A stretch of 64,000 nucleotides of DNA from positions 157,775 through 221,774 of the forward strand of contig NZ_NEGZ01000002.1 of NCBI RefSeq assembly GCF_002127585.1, read 5' to 3'. Shown here in pieces: positions 17,577-26,400 of this stretch. The notes beneath the pieces were generated by a model, which searched no databases, was not told the origin of the DNA, and was given only the letters and a program-made list of their open reading frames with translations. The stretch comes from Janthinobacterium sp. GW458P (GTDB lineage: Bacteria; Pseudomonadota; Gammaproteobacteria; Burkholderiales; Burkholderiaceae_D). The position numbers were made by a program, and so were the translations under genes. Position 1 is the stretch's first letter, and each line of letters opens with the position of its first letter.

Positions 17577-17775
17577 TCAGTACCTTGTTACAGTGTAATT
17601 ATTGTTGATTCTATTCTAATTAATGAGATTGGCGGCAACATTTGTGAGTGTTGCAACACGGCAAGTTATTTCATTCTGTTGTGACTAAGTAATGTACAGT
17701 GCGCGGGACGGCCGTTACACTGGCGCTTGCCGACTTCCCCTTTTTTTGCTTGCCCATTACCTGATCGCTGCCAAC
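17577..17775. other. Divergent spacer MBL / HD-GYP
   Basis: 199 bases between divergent genes. The first 100 bases are AT-rich (for example TTGATTCTATTCTAATTAATGAG) and probably hold both promoters; no operator could be assigned. Confidence 0.35.
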
Positions 17776-19398
17776 ATGCCTCAGCTGCACCCTGAGAAAA
17801 TCGCCCACAGACTGGAGCAATTGACCGAGCTCAGTGTCGCGCTCGGCCATGGACAGGGAAGCCAGGGGCGCGATCTCGGACCGTTGTTGCAGCGCATCGT
17901 TATGCTGGCAAAAAACATGAGCGGCGCCGACGGCGCCACGCTGTACCGGCCCGCCGCGGACGGCCGCCAGCTCGATTTCCACATCAGCGTCAACGACAGC
18001 CTGGGCATCATGCAAGGGGCGGACATCGGCTTGCCCGGCGTGCCCCTGTTCGACGCCGCCGGCCAGGCCAACCTGGCATCGGTGGCCGCGTATGCCGCCA
18101 ACCTGCGCCGCTGCGTGAATGTCGCCGACGTCTATCGCGACGAGGCCTTCAATTTTTCCGGCATGCGCGAATTCGACCGCCATCACGGCTACCATACGCA
18201 ATCGATCCTGACGGTGCCCATGAGCGACCACGAGGGAGACTTGATTGGCGTGCTGCAACTGATCAATGCCAAGGATGGCGAGACGGGCCAGGTGCGCGCC
18301 TTTTCGCCGACCGACCAGCGTTTCATCGAAGCCCTGGCGGCGCAGGCTGGCGTGGCGCTGACGAACCAGCTGCTCATTTCGCAGCTCGAAGAGCTGCTCG
18401 AGTCGCTCGTCACCCTGATCAATATCGGCATCGATGAAAAGTCGCCGTACACGGGCCGCCATTGCCAGTTCGTGCCCGAACTGACGATGCTGCTGGCCGA
18501 CGCCGCCCATGCTGTCGATACGGGGCCATTGGCCCAGTTTCGCCTCAGCGAGAACGAGCGCAAGCAGCTGTGGCTGGCAGGCCTGCTGCACGATTGCGGC
18601 AAGATCACCACGCCCGTGCACGTGGTCGACAAGGCCACCAAGCTGGAAACCATTTTTGATCGCATCGCCCTGATCGACACGCGCTACGAAGTGCTGCTGC
18701 GCGACGCCGAGATCGCCGCCCTGCGCCAGCAGGCGGCGCAGCCGCAGCAGAAGGACGCCATCATGCAGGCGCTGGCGCAGGAACAGGCCGCGCTGCGCGA
18801 AGAGCGCGAGTTCATCCGCCGCGTCAATGTGGGCGGTGAAAGCATGGCGCCGGCCGACCAGGAAAGAGTGCGGCAGATCGCGCGGCGCCGCTGGCGCGCG
18901 GCCGACGGCGAACTGAGCGATTTCCTCGACGCCGACGAGACGGAAAACCTGACCATCCGCGCCGGCACCCTGACGGCGGCCGAACGGGCCATCGTCAACA
19001 ACCATATCAGCGTGTCGATCCGCATGCTCGAGGCGCTGCCATGGCCCAAGCACCTGAGCAAGGTGCCCGAGTATGCGGGCGGTCACCACGAGCGCATGGA
19101 CGGCAAGGGCTATCCGCGGGGGCTGACCAGGGAGCAGATGTCGGTGCCGGCGCGGCTGATGGCCATCGCCGATATTTTCGAGGCGCTGACGGCGCGCGAC
19201 CGGCCGTATAAAAAAGGCAAGCCGCTGTCCGAATCCCTGCGCATCCTCGGCAATTTCAGCCTGAACGGGCATATCGACCCGGAGCTGTTCGACGTCTTCA
19301 TCCGCAGCAAGGTGTATCTGACCTTTGCTGAAAAGCACCTGCATCCGAGCCAGATCGATGCCGTCGACGAGGCGTCCATCCCGGGCTACACCCCTTGA
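17776..19398 (+). CDS. GAF and HD-GYP domain phosphodiesterase
   Basis: A probable cyclic-di-GMP phosphodiesterase of 540 residues. A GAF sensor (about residues 20-185) is followed by an HD-GYP domain. The HD metal motif is LLHDCGKITTP (about residue 275) and the signature is HHERMDGKGYPRGL (about 436). Between them lies a charged helical insert of about 110 residues (RDAEIAALRQQAAQPQQKD onward) that splits the domain more than in simple HD-GYP proteins. The ATG at 17776 begins MPQLHPEKIAHRLEQL; an earlier in-frame ATG at 17692 is possible but adds unlike sequence. Its TGA overlaps the TTG start of the cyclase gene, so the two are translationally coupled. Confidence 0.88.
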   Translation: MPQLHPEKIAHRLEQLTELSVALGHGQGSQGRDLGPLLQRIVMLAKNMSGADGATLYRPAADGRQLDFHISVNDSLGIMQGADIGLPGVPLFDAAGQANLASVAAYAANLRRCVNVADVYRDEAFNFSGMREFDRHHGYHTQSILTVPMSDHEGDLIGVLQLINAKDGETGQVRAFSPTDQRFIEALAAQAGVALTNQLLISQLEELLESLVTLINIGIDEKSPYTGRHCQFVPELTMLLADAAHAVDTGPLAQFRLSENERKQLWLAGLLHDCGKITTPVHVVDKATKLETIFDRIALIDTRYEVLLRDAEIAALRQQAAQPQQKDAIMQALAQEQAALREEREFIRRVNVGGESMAPADQERVRQIARRRWRAADGELSDFLDADETENLTIRAGTLTAAERAIVNNHISVSIRMLEALPWPKHLSKVPEYAGGHHERMDGKGYPRGLTREQMSVPARLMAIADIFEALTARDRPYKKGKPLSESLRILGNFSLNGHIDPELFDVFIRSKVYLTFAEKHLHPSQIDAVDEASIPGYTP

Positions 19399-21650
19399 AG
19401 CTGTCGCCGGCCTTGCGCAGGCATGGCGCGCGCTGGCTGCTGGGCGTGCTCCTGATCCTGGGCGCCGCCATCGCCTGTCTGGCAGGCAACGAAAACATTG
19501 CGCGTCTGGACGCCATGCTGGGCGACTGGCGCATGCGCGCGGAAAAGCCGCAGCTCGACGGCCGCATCGTCATCGTCGATATCGATGAACAAAGCCTGGC
19601 GCGGATAGGGCGCTTTCCCTGGGGCCGCGACGTCCAGGCGCGCCTGGTGCGCCAGCTCACCGGCCATTACCGCGTGGCAGCGCTGGGCTTTGATATTTCC
19701 TTTCCCGAGCCTGACACCAGCTCCGGCTACGCCGTGCTGGAAAGGCTGGCGCGCGGCGAACTGGCCGGCGTGCCCGGCTTGCCGGCGCAGCTGGAAAAAC
19801 TGCGTCCGGCCATGGACTACGACGGCCTGCTGGCCGATGCCATGCGCGGCCAGCCCGTGGTGCTCGGCTACAGCGTCTCGGCGCAGCAAAGGAAGGGCGT
19901 GCTGCCCAAGCCCGCCTTCACCGTCGCCGATTTGAACGGGCGCACGCTCACGGCCTACGTGGCGCGCGGCTACGAAGCCAATATCGCGCCCCTGCAGGCG
20001 GCCGCGCGCGGCGCCGGCATCTTCACGGCGCTGACCGACGCCGATGGCGTGGTGCGTTCCTCGACCCTGTTGCAGCGTATCGGCGATGGCTATTACCCTT
20101 CGCTGTCGCTGGCCACGGCCGCCGTCTACCTGCAGGCGCGCGCCATCGCCCCCCGTTTCACGGGCACGGCCGACAGCCTGTCGGCACGCGAACTGGCGAA
20201 TGGCGGCCTGGAACACGTCGTGCTGTTTGCGCCGCGCGGCGCGATGGCGATTCCCGTCGGCGAAGCCTTGACCACCACGGTGCAGTACCGCGGCACGGGC
20301 GGCCCCGCCGGCGGCGCCTTCCGTTATGTCTCCGCTGCCGACGTGCTGGCCGGCACGGTGCCTGCCGCGCTGCTCAAGGGCGCCATCGTGCTGGTGGGCA
20401 CCACCGCGCCTGGCCTGAACGATATTCGCGCCACGCCCGTGAATGCGGAATATCCGGGGGTGGAAGTGCACGCCAACCTGATCAAGTCCATCCTCGACGG
20501 GCGCTTCAAGGCACGCCCCGACTACGCGCCGGCGCTCGAACTGGTGCAGATCGTGCTGTTTGGCCTGCTGCTGGCCGGCGCACTGGCCGTGCTGCCGCCG
20601 GCCGGCGTCATGCTGGCTGCCGTGGGCGCGCTGGCGGCCGCCATCGGCATCAACCTGTACCTGTACGCCGTGCACGACCTGGTGCTGGGCGGTGCCGTGC
20701 TGTTGCTGCTGATCGTCGCGCTGTTCATCGTCAACCTGGCCTGGGGCTATTTTTTCGAGGTGCGCAAGGGACGCGCGCTGGTGGCCCGCTTCGGCGAATA
20801 CGTGGCGCCCGAACTGGTGGCCGAGATGGCGGACAACCCGCAGCGTTACACGATGGATGGCGAGAACCGCGAATTGACGGTGCTGTTTGCCGACGTGCGC
20901 GGCTTTACGGCCATTTCCGAGCAGCTGGCGCCTGCCACGCTGCGCGAATACATCAATCAGTACCTGACCGCCATGTCGCAGGATATCCGCGACAGCCACG
21001 GCGGCACTCTGGACAAATACATCGGCGACGCCGTGATGGCGTTCTGGGGCGCGCCCGTGGCCTTTGCCGACCATGCCAGCCGGGCCGTGGCCAGCGCGCT
21101 GCTGATGCAGCGCAGCGCGGCGCGGCTGAACCAGCAGTTTTGCGCGCGCGGCTGGCCGCCGCTGCGCATCGGCATCGGCATCAATACGGGCGCCATGCAT
21201 GTGGGCGACATGGGCTCGCGCATTCGCCGCGCCTATACCGTGATGGGCGACAACGTCAATCTGGCCGCGCGCCTGGAGGGGGCCAGCAAGCAATATGGCG
21301 TGGGCATCGTCGTGGGGGCCGCCACGCGCGCGGCGGCTCCCGCCTTCCTGTATCGCGAGCTGGACCTGGTCAGGGTGCTGGGCAAGCAGGAGGCCGTGGC
21401 CATTTTCGAGCCACGCGGCATGCGCGACGATGCGGATGCGCAGGAACTGGCCCAGCTGGCGCGCTGGAGCGAGGCCCTGGCGCTGTTGCGCGCGCGGGAC
21501 TGGGACGCGGCCGCGGCCGCCGTGGCCAGCCTGCAGACGGATTTCCCCGAAGACGGTCTGTACCGCCTGTACGCGGGGCGGCTGGCGCAGTACCGCCTTG
21601 CGCCGCCGCCAGTCCACTGGGATGGCGTGACCGTATTGCATAATAAATAA
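19395..21650 (+). CDS. CHASE2-domain adenylate cyclase, class III
   Basis: A 751-residue membrane cyclase, probably making cAMP. An N-terminal membrane anchor leads into a periplasmic CHASE2 sensor (about 25-345; VIVDIDEQSLARIGRFPWGR). Three spans follow (about 375-455). The cyclase domain (about 490-680) has metal aspartates in VLFADVRGFTAIS and KYIGDAVMAFWGAP (the lysine suggests adenine specificity), and the transition-state Asn/Arg in GDNVNLAARLEG. A C-terminal tail of about 70 residues follows. The start is TTG at 19395, overlapping the previous stop as TTGA. Coupling to an HD-GYP enzyme links cAMP and c-di-GMP signals. Confidence 0.9.
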   Translation: MKLSPALRRHGARWLLGVLLILGAAIACLAGNENIARLDAMLGDWRMRAEKPQLDGRIVIVDIDEQSLARIGRFPWGRDVQARLVRQLTGHYRVAALGFDISFPEPDTSSGYAVLERLARGELAGVPGLPAQLEKLRPAMDYDGLLADAMRGQPVVLGYSVSAQQRKGVLPKPAFTVADLNGRTLTAYVARGYEANIAPLQAAARGAGIFTALTDADGVVRSSTLLQRIGDGYYPSLSLATAAVYLQARAIAPRFTGTADSLSARELANGGLEHVVLFAPRGAMAIPVGEALTTTVQYRGTGGPAGGAFRYVSAADVLAGTVPAALLKGAIVLVGTTAPGLNDIRATPVNAEYPGVEVHANLIKSILDGRFKARPDYAPALELVQIVLFGLLLAGALAVLPPAGVMLAAVGALAAAIGINLYLYAVHDLVLGGAVLLLLIVALFIVNLAWGYFFEVRKGRALVARFGEYVAPELVAEMADNPQRYTMDGENRELTVLFADVRGFTAISEQLAPATLREYINQYLTAMSQDIRDSHGGTLDKYIGDAVMAFWGAPVAFADHASRAVASALLMQRSAARLNQQFCARGWPPLRIGIGINTGAMHVGDMGSRIRRAYTVMGDNVNLAARLEGASKQYGVGIVVGAATRAAAPAFLYRELDLVRVLGKQEAVAIFEPRGMRDDADAQELAQLARWSEALALLRARDWDAAAAAVASLQTDFPEDGLYRLYAGRLAQYRLAPPPVHWDGVTVLHNK

Positions 21651-21757
21651 GGCCGTGATGTGACCGGAAAATGTTGTCGCTTGCATCATTTTTCGCGCTT
21701 GTATGCATGATGTATGGTGCTGCTGCCGTGAAAATCGCGGGAAAACGTTAGAAATTT

Positions 21758-21786
21758 CTGACTGGAAACTAAAAGCCGTCTAAAAT
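21758..21786 (+). promoter_or_regulatory. Candidate promoter of the two-partner secretion operon
   Basis: CTGACT at 21758 and TAAAAT at 21781 with a 17-base spacer, inside the 218-base gap after the cyclase gene. About 75 bases of leader would precede tpsB. Confidence 0.4.
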
Positions 21787-21868
21787 TTGTCTTCAATCCA
21801 TTGCCGGATACAGTGCCCTGGCGCCCGCGGGACCGCGCGCTTGTCCGGTTACACAAGAAATCCTTCAC

Positions 21869-23479
21869 ATGACATATCGATTGGTGCACCTGCTTGCGGG
21901 TTCCGCGCTGCTGTTCGCCGTCGGCGCCGCCGGCGCTGCCGTTTCCATGGATGACACCACGCCTGCCGCGCAGGAGGACGGCGTGCCGCGCTTCGACATC
22001 AGCCGTTTTGAGGTGCAGGGCAACACCTTGCTCAGCGACGTCCACGTGCAGGCCTTGCTGGCGCCGTTTGCGGGGCCGCAGCGCGATTTTTCCTACCTGG
22101 CGCGCGCCGTCGAGGCGCTGGAAAACGCCTATCGCGCGCGCGGCTACGGCGCCGTGCAGGTGCAATTGCCTGAACAGGAGCTGGAACGGGGCGTGGTGCG
22201 CCTGAGCGTGCTGCAAACACCGCTGGGCAAGGTTGCCGTCAGCGGCAATGCCTATGTGGACGAGGCCAATGTGCGGCGCGCCTTGCCGCATCTCCGCGAA
22301 GGCGAGACGCCGAACTTGGCGGCCCTGTCGCAAAGCCTGAAGCTGGCCAATGAAAACCCGGCGCGCAAGATCGAAGTGCGGCTGCAGGCCGACGAACCGG
22401 CGGGCGCCATCGACGCCAGCGTCACGGTAGCCGATGAGAAGCCCTGGAAAGCCATGCTCAACGTGGACAATACGGGCAATACGCAAACGGGCAAGACGCA
22501 CGCGGGCGTGGTGCTGCAGCATGCCAATCTGTTCGGGCGCGATCATGTTGCCAGTTTGCAATACACGAGCAGCCTGGAAAAACCGGACAAGGTCGGCGTG
22601 TATGGCGCCGGCTACCACTTGCCGCTGTACGCGCTGGGCGATTCGATGGACTTTTTCGCCAGCTATTCGAACGTCGATTCGGGCAGCGTTTCGGCTGGCA
22701 TTTTTGATCTGGCCGTCAGCGGCCAGGGCAGCATGGCCGGCATCCGCTACAACCAGAACTTCGCCCGCCGCGACGATTTCGAGCCCAAGCTCGTGTACGG
22801 CATCGATTACAAGGCTTACCGCAACAGCGTGCAGCTGTTCGGCATGGAGCTAGGCGCCGACGTTACCGTGCACCCGCTCAGCGTCAGCTATATCGGCGCC
22901 TGGTCGCTGCCCGCAGGCGAGACCAGCGTGGCTGTCACCTTCACGCATAACATTCCTGGTGGAAAACACGGTGCGCAAGCCGATTTCGACCGCGTGCGCG
23001 CGCATGCCAAGGCCGCCTACAATACCTTGCGGCTGAGCGCCAGCTCGGGCCGCGTGCTGGCCAACGACTGGCAATGGCGCGCCCTGTTCAATGCCCAGGT
23101 CACGCCGGACGCGCTGGTGCCTGGCGAGCAGTTCGGCGCCGGCGGTGCCGCGTCCGTGCGCGGCTTCGCCGAGCGCGAGGTAGCGAATGATTCCGGCGCC
23201 AGCCTGAATCTGGAGCTGTACACGCCGAACTGGTGCGGCCAGGCCCTCGGCTACCAGTGCCGCGCGCTGGCGTTCTATGACACGGCCTGGCTGCGCCGCA
23301 ACCATGCGCTGCCCGGCGAAAGCGCCTCGCAAGGCATCGCCAGCGGGGGACTCGGCGTGCGTTTGCTGCTGAGCCGCTACGCCAATCTGCAACTCGATTA
23401 CGCGCACGTCGTCAACGGCGGCGACACGGGCCAGCGCGGCGCCAACCGCCTGCATTTCCGACTCGCCTTGGCTTACTAG
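21869..23479 (+). CDS. TpsB outer-membrane transporter (ShlB/FhaC family)
   Basis: Outer-membrane barrel that exports the TpsA partner encoded just downstream. The 536-residue product has a signal peptide (about 1-24, cut after GAAGAA). Two POTRA domains follow (about 45-190; FDISRFEVQGNTLLSD and VAVSGNAYVDEANVRRALP), then a 16-strand barrel. The L6-loop VRGF motif is present in GGAASVRGFAEREV (about residue 429). The C-terminus ends in an aromatic-rich beta strand (LHFRLALAY). It leads the tpsB-tpsA-fecR-like operon; tpsA starts eight bases after its stop. Confidence 0.92.
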   Translation: MTYRLVHLLAGSALLFAVGAAGAAVSMDDTTPAAQEDGVPRFDISRFEVQGNTLLSDVHVQALLAPFAGPQRDFSYLARAVEALENAYRARGYGAVQVQLPEQELERGVVRLSVLQTPLGKVAVSGNAYVDEANVRRALPHLREGETPNLAALSQSLKLANENPARKIEVRLQADEPAGAIDASVTVADEKPWKAMLNVDNTGNTQTGKTHAGVVLQHANLFGRDHVASLQYTSSLEKPDKVGVYGAGYHLPLYALGDSMDFFASYSNVDSGSVSAGIFDLAVSGQGSMAGIRYNQNFARRDDFEPKLVYGIDYKAYRNSVQLFGMELGADVTVHPLSVSYIGAWSLPAGETSVAVTFTHNIPGGKHGAQADFDRVRAHAKAAYNTLRLSASSGRVLANDWQWRALFNAQVTPDALVPGEQFGAGGAASVRGFAEREVANDSGASLNLELYTPNWCGQALGYQCRALAFYDTAWLRRNHALPGESASQGIASGGLGVRLLLSRYANLQLDYAHVVNGGDTGQRGANRLHFRLALAY

Positions 23480-23486
23480 CATCAGG

Positions 23487-26400
23487 ATGAACACCATGCA
23501 CAATAACGCCCCCTTTTCCGCCTTGCCGTTGCCGCCCTGCGGTCCGCCGTTGCGGCGCACGGCGCTGGCGCTGCTGCTCGCCGGCTGTTTCGGCGCAGCG
23601 CAAGCCAACCCCGCCTTGCCGCAGGTGGTCAATGGACAAGCCACGTTCAACCAGCAGGGCAATGTGTTCTCGATTACGAACACGCCCAACACCATCATCA
23701 ACTGGCAGAGTTTTTCCATCCATGCGGGTGAAATCACGCGTTTCATCCAGCAAAACGGCAATAGCGCCGTACTCAACCGCATTACGGGACAAGACCCCAG
23801 CAAGATCCTCGGCAGCCTGGAATCGAACGGCAAGGTCTTCCTGATCAACCCGAACGGCATCGTCTTCGGCCATGGGGCGAGAGTGGACGTGAACGGCCTG
23901 GTCGCGTCCAGCCTGGGTATGTCGAATGAGGATTTCCTGGCTGGCAAGCGCCAGTTTACGGCGGGCGGCGCGGCCGGCGGTGTCAGCAATGCGGGTGTGA
24001 TCAATGCCGGCAAGGGCGGGCAGGTACTGCTGATCGCGCCGAACGTGGAAAACACCGGCGTCATCACGGCGCCGAATGGCGAAGTGATCCTGTCGGCCGG
24101 GCGCAGCGTGCAGCTGGCCGACCCCGGCAACCCGGAATTGCGCGTGCTGGTGTCGGCGCCGGCGGACCAGGCCCTGAACCTGGGCCAGATCATCGCCCAG
24201 GGCGGCAGCATCGGCATGGCCGGCGCGCTGGTCAGCCAGCGCGGCGTGCTCAATGCAAACAGCGCCGTCATGGGCGAGAACGGCAAGATCGTGCTCAAGG
24301 CCAGCGGCAAGGCGTTGCTCGAGGCGGGCAGCATCACCAGCGCCACGGGCGCGGCGGGCAAGGGCGGCGAGATCCGCGTGCTGGGCGACCAGGTGGGCTT
24401 GCAAGGCAATGCGCGCGTCGATGCCAGCGGCGCCACGGGTGGCGGCACGGTCTTGCTGGGCGGCGATTACCAGGGCAAGAACGCGGCCGTGCAAAATGCG
24501 CGGCAAGTGCTCGTCGGCAAGGATGCCAGCGTCAATGCCGATGCGATTGTCAGCGGCAACGGCGGCAAGGTCATCGCCTGGGGCAATGAATCGGCCCAGG
24601 TGCACGGCAGCATTTCCGCGCGCGGCGGGGCGCAGGGCGGCGACGGCGGCTTCGTGGAAACGTCCGGCCATTACCTGGCCGTCGACGGCATCCGCGTCAA
24701 TACCAGCGCGGCGCGCGGCAAGCGCGGCAACTGGCTGCTCGATCCGTATGATATCGACGTGGTGCAGGGCGCAGGCGGCAGCCTTGCCAATGTCGATCAG
24801 TTCAGCGACATGCCGTCGAGCGGCAGCACCAGCATCGGCGCCGATACGATCTCCGGCGCCACCAGCGACGTCACCTTGCAAGCCCTGCACCGCATCAATT
24901 TCAGCAGTTCGGTGAACATGCTCAATTCCGGCGTCAGCCTGACGGCGCAGGCGGGTGAAACCATCAATGTCTACGCCGCCATCACCACCAACGGCGGCAA
25001 TGTGACCCTGTCGGCGAATGACCCTGCTAGCACCGGCGGCAACTATGGCCTGGGATCAAACGTCAATCTGAACGCGGCTATCACCAGCAACGGCGGCAAC
25101 ATTTCGCTATCCGGCGCCAGCATCGAAGGAGCCGCCACGGTCCATGTCGGTAACGGCAATCTGAGCTTGCGCGCGAATGACGCGCTGGGCGGCATCAATC
25201 TGTCGGGCGGCGCCAGCCAGCTTGCTGGCAGCGGCATCGCCGGCCAGACGGTGACCCTGCAGGCCGACAATATCACCGTTGCCGGCGGCATCGACGTCGG
25301 CGGCACGGCGGGCGGCGCAAATGTCATCATCAAGCCCCTGAGCAGTGCGCGCAGCATCGACCTGGGCACCAAATCGGGTACGGCTCTCAGTTTGAACGCG
25401 GTTGAGCTGGCCGGCATCTCGGCCGCGTCGCTGACCATCGGCGACGGTACGAATACGGGCGGCTTGCGGATATCGGATGCGCTTGCCAGGACCGGCGATC
25501 TGCACCTCAATTCCGGTTCCGCCATCACGGCCACGGGCGCCGTGACGGTGGGCGGCAGCTTTGTGCTCGACGGCGGCGTCTGGGTGCAAAACGCGGCGGC
25601 CCTGCCAGGATTTAGCGCCAGAAACTTCACCATCGGCAGCGGCGCCAGTTTCCTGCGCGTGGCCGGCGGCGACGGTGCCGCCACACCTTATCTGCTCGCC
25701 GATATCTATGGCTTGCAAGGCATCGCCAGCCTCGGTCTGGGCAACAGCTATCGCCTGGCCGGCAATATCGACGCCAGCGGCACGGCGAACTGGAACGATG
25801 GCCAGGGCTTCGTGCCGATCGCCGGCAGCGGCATCGGTTTTTCCGGCGTGTTCGATGGCGGCGGATTTACACTCAGCAATTTGAAAATCGACCGCAGCCT
25901 GGTGCCAGGACCGGCGGCAGGCCTGTTTGGCACCGTGCAGGGCGGCACCTTGCGCAACCTGACCCTGAGCGGCGGCAGCGTCACCGGCAGGGCGAACGTG
26001 GGCGCGCTGGCCGGCGAGGTCGTCAGCGGCACTATATCCGGCGTGAACAGCAGCGTCGCCGTCAGCGGCCAGCGCAATGTCGGCGGCCTGGTGGGCAGCA
26101 ACGGCGGCGCCATCACGCTGTCGGCCAGCAGCGGCGCCGTCACCGGCGTCAATGCCGACAACGGCGGCGCCATCGGCGGCCTGGCGGGCTCGAATGCGTC
26201 CGGCGCCAGCATCGCGACTTCGTACGCCACCGGCGTGGTGACGGGCGCGCGCGAGATGATCGGCGGCCTGGTCGGCAACAACCAGGGCGCGCTGAGCCAG
26301 TCTTATGCCACCGGCAATGTCACTGGCGCGCGCAGCATCGGCGGCCTGGTGGGCTTGAACGGCGGCAGCATCGACGATGCATATGCCAGCGGCGCCGTGG

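Noticed and set aside
19386-21689. 767-codon open frame on the minus strand opposite the CHASE2 cyclase
   Set aside because: Shadow frame: Ala/Arg/His/Gln-rich with no domain, lying exactly opposite a protein with complete cyclase motifs.
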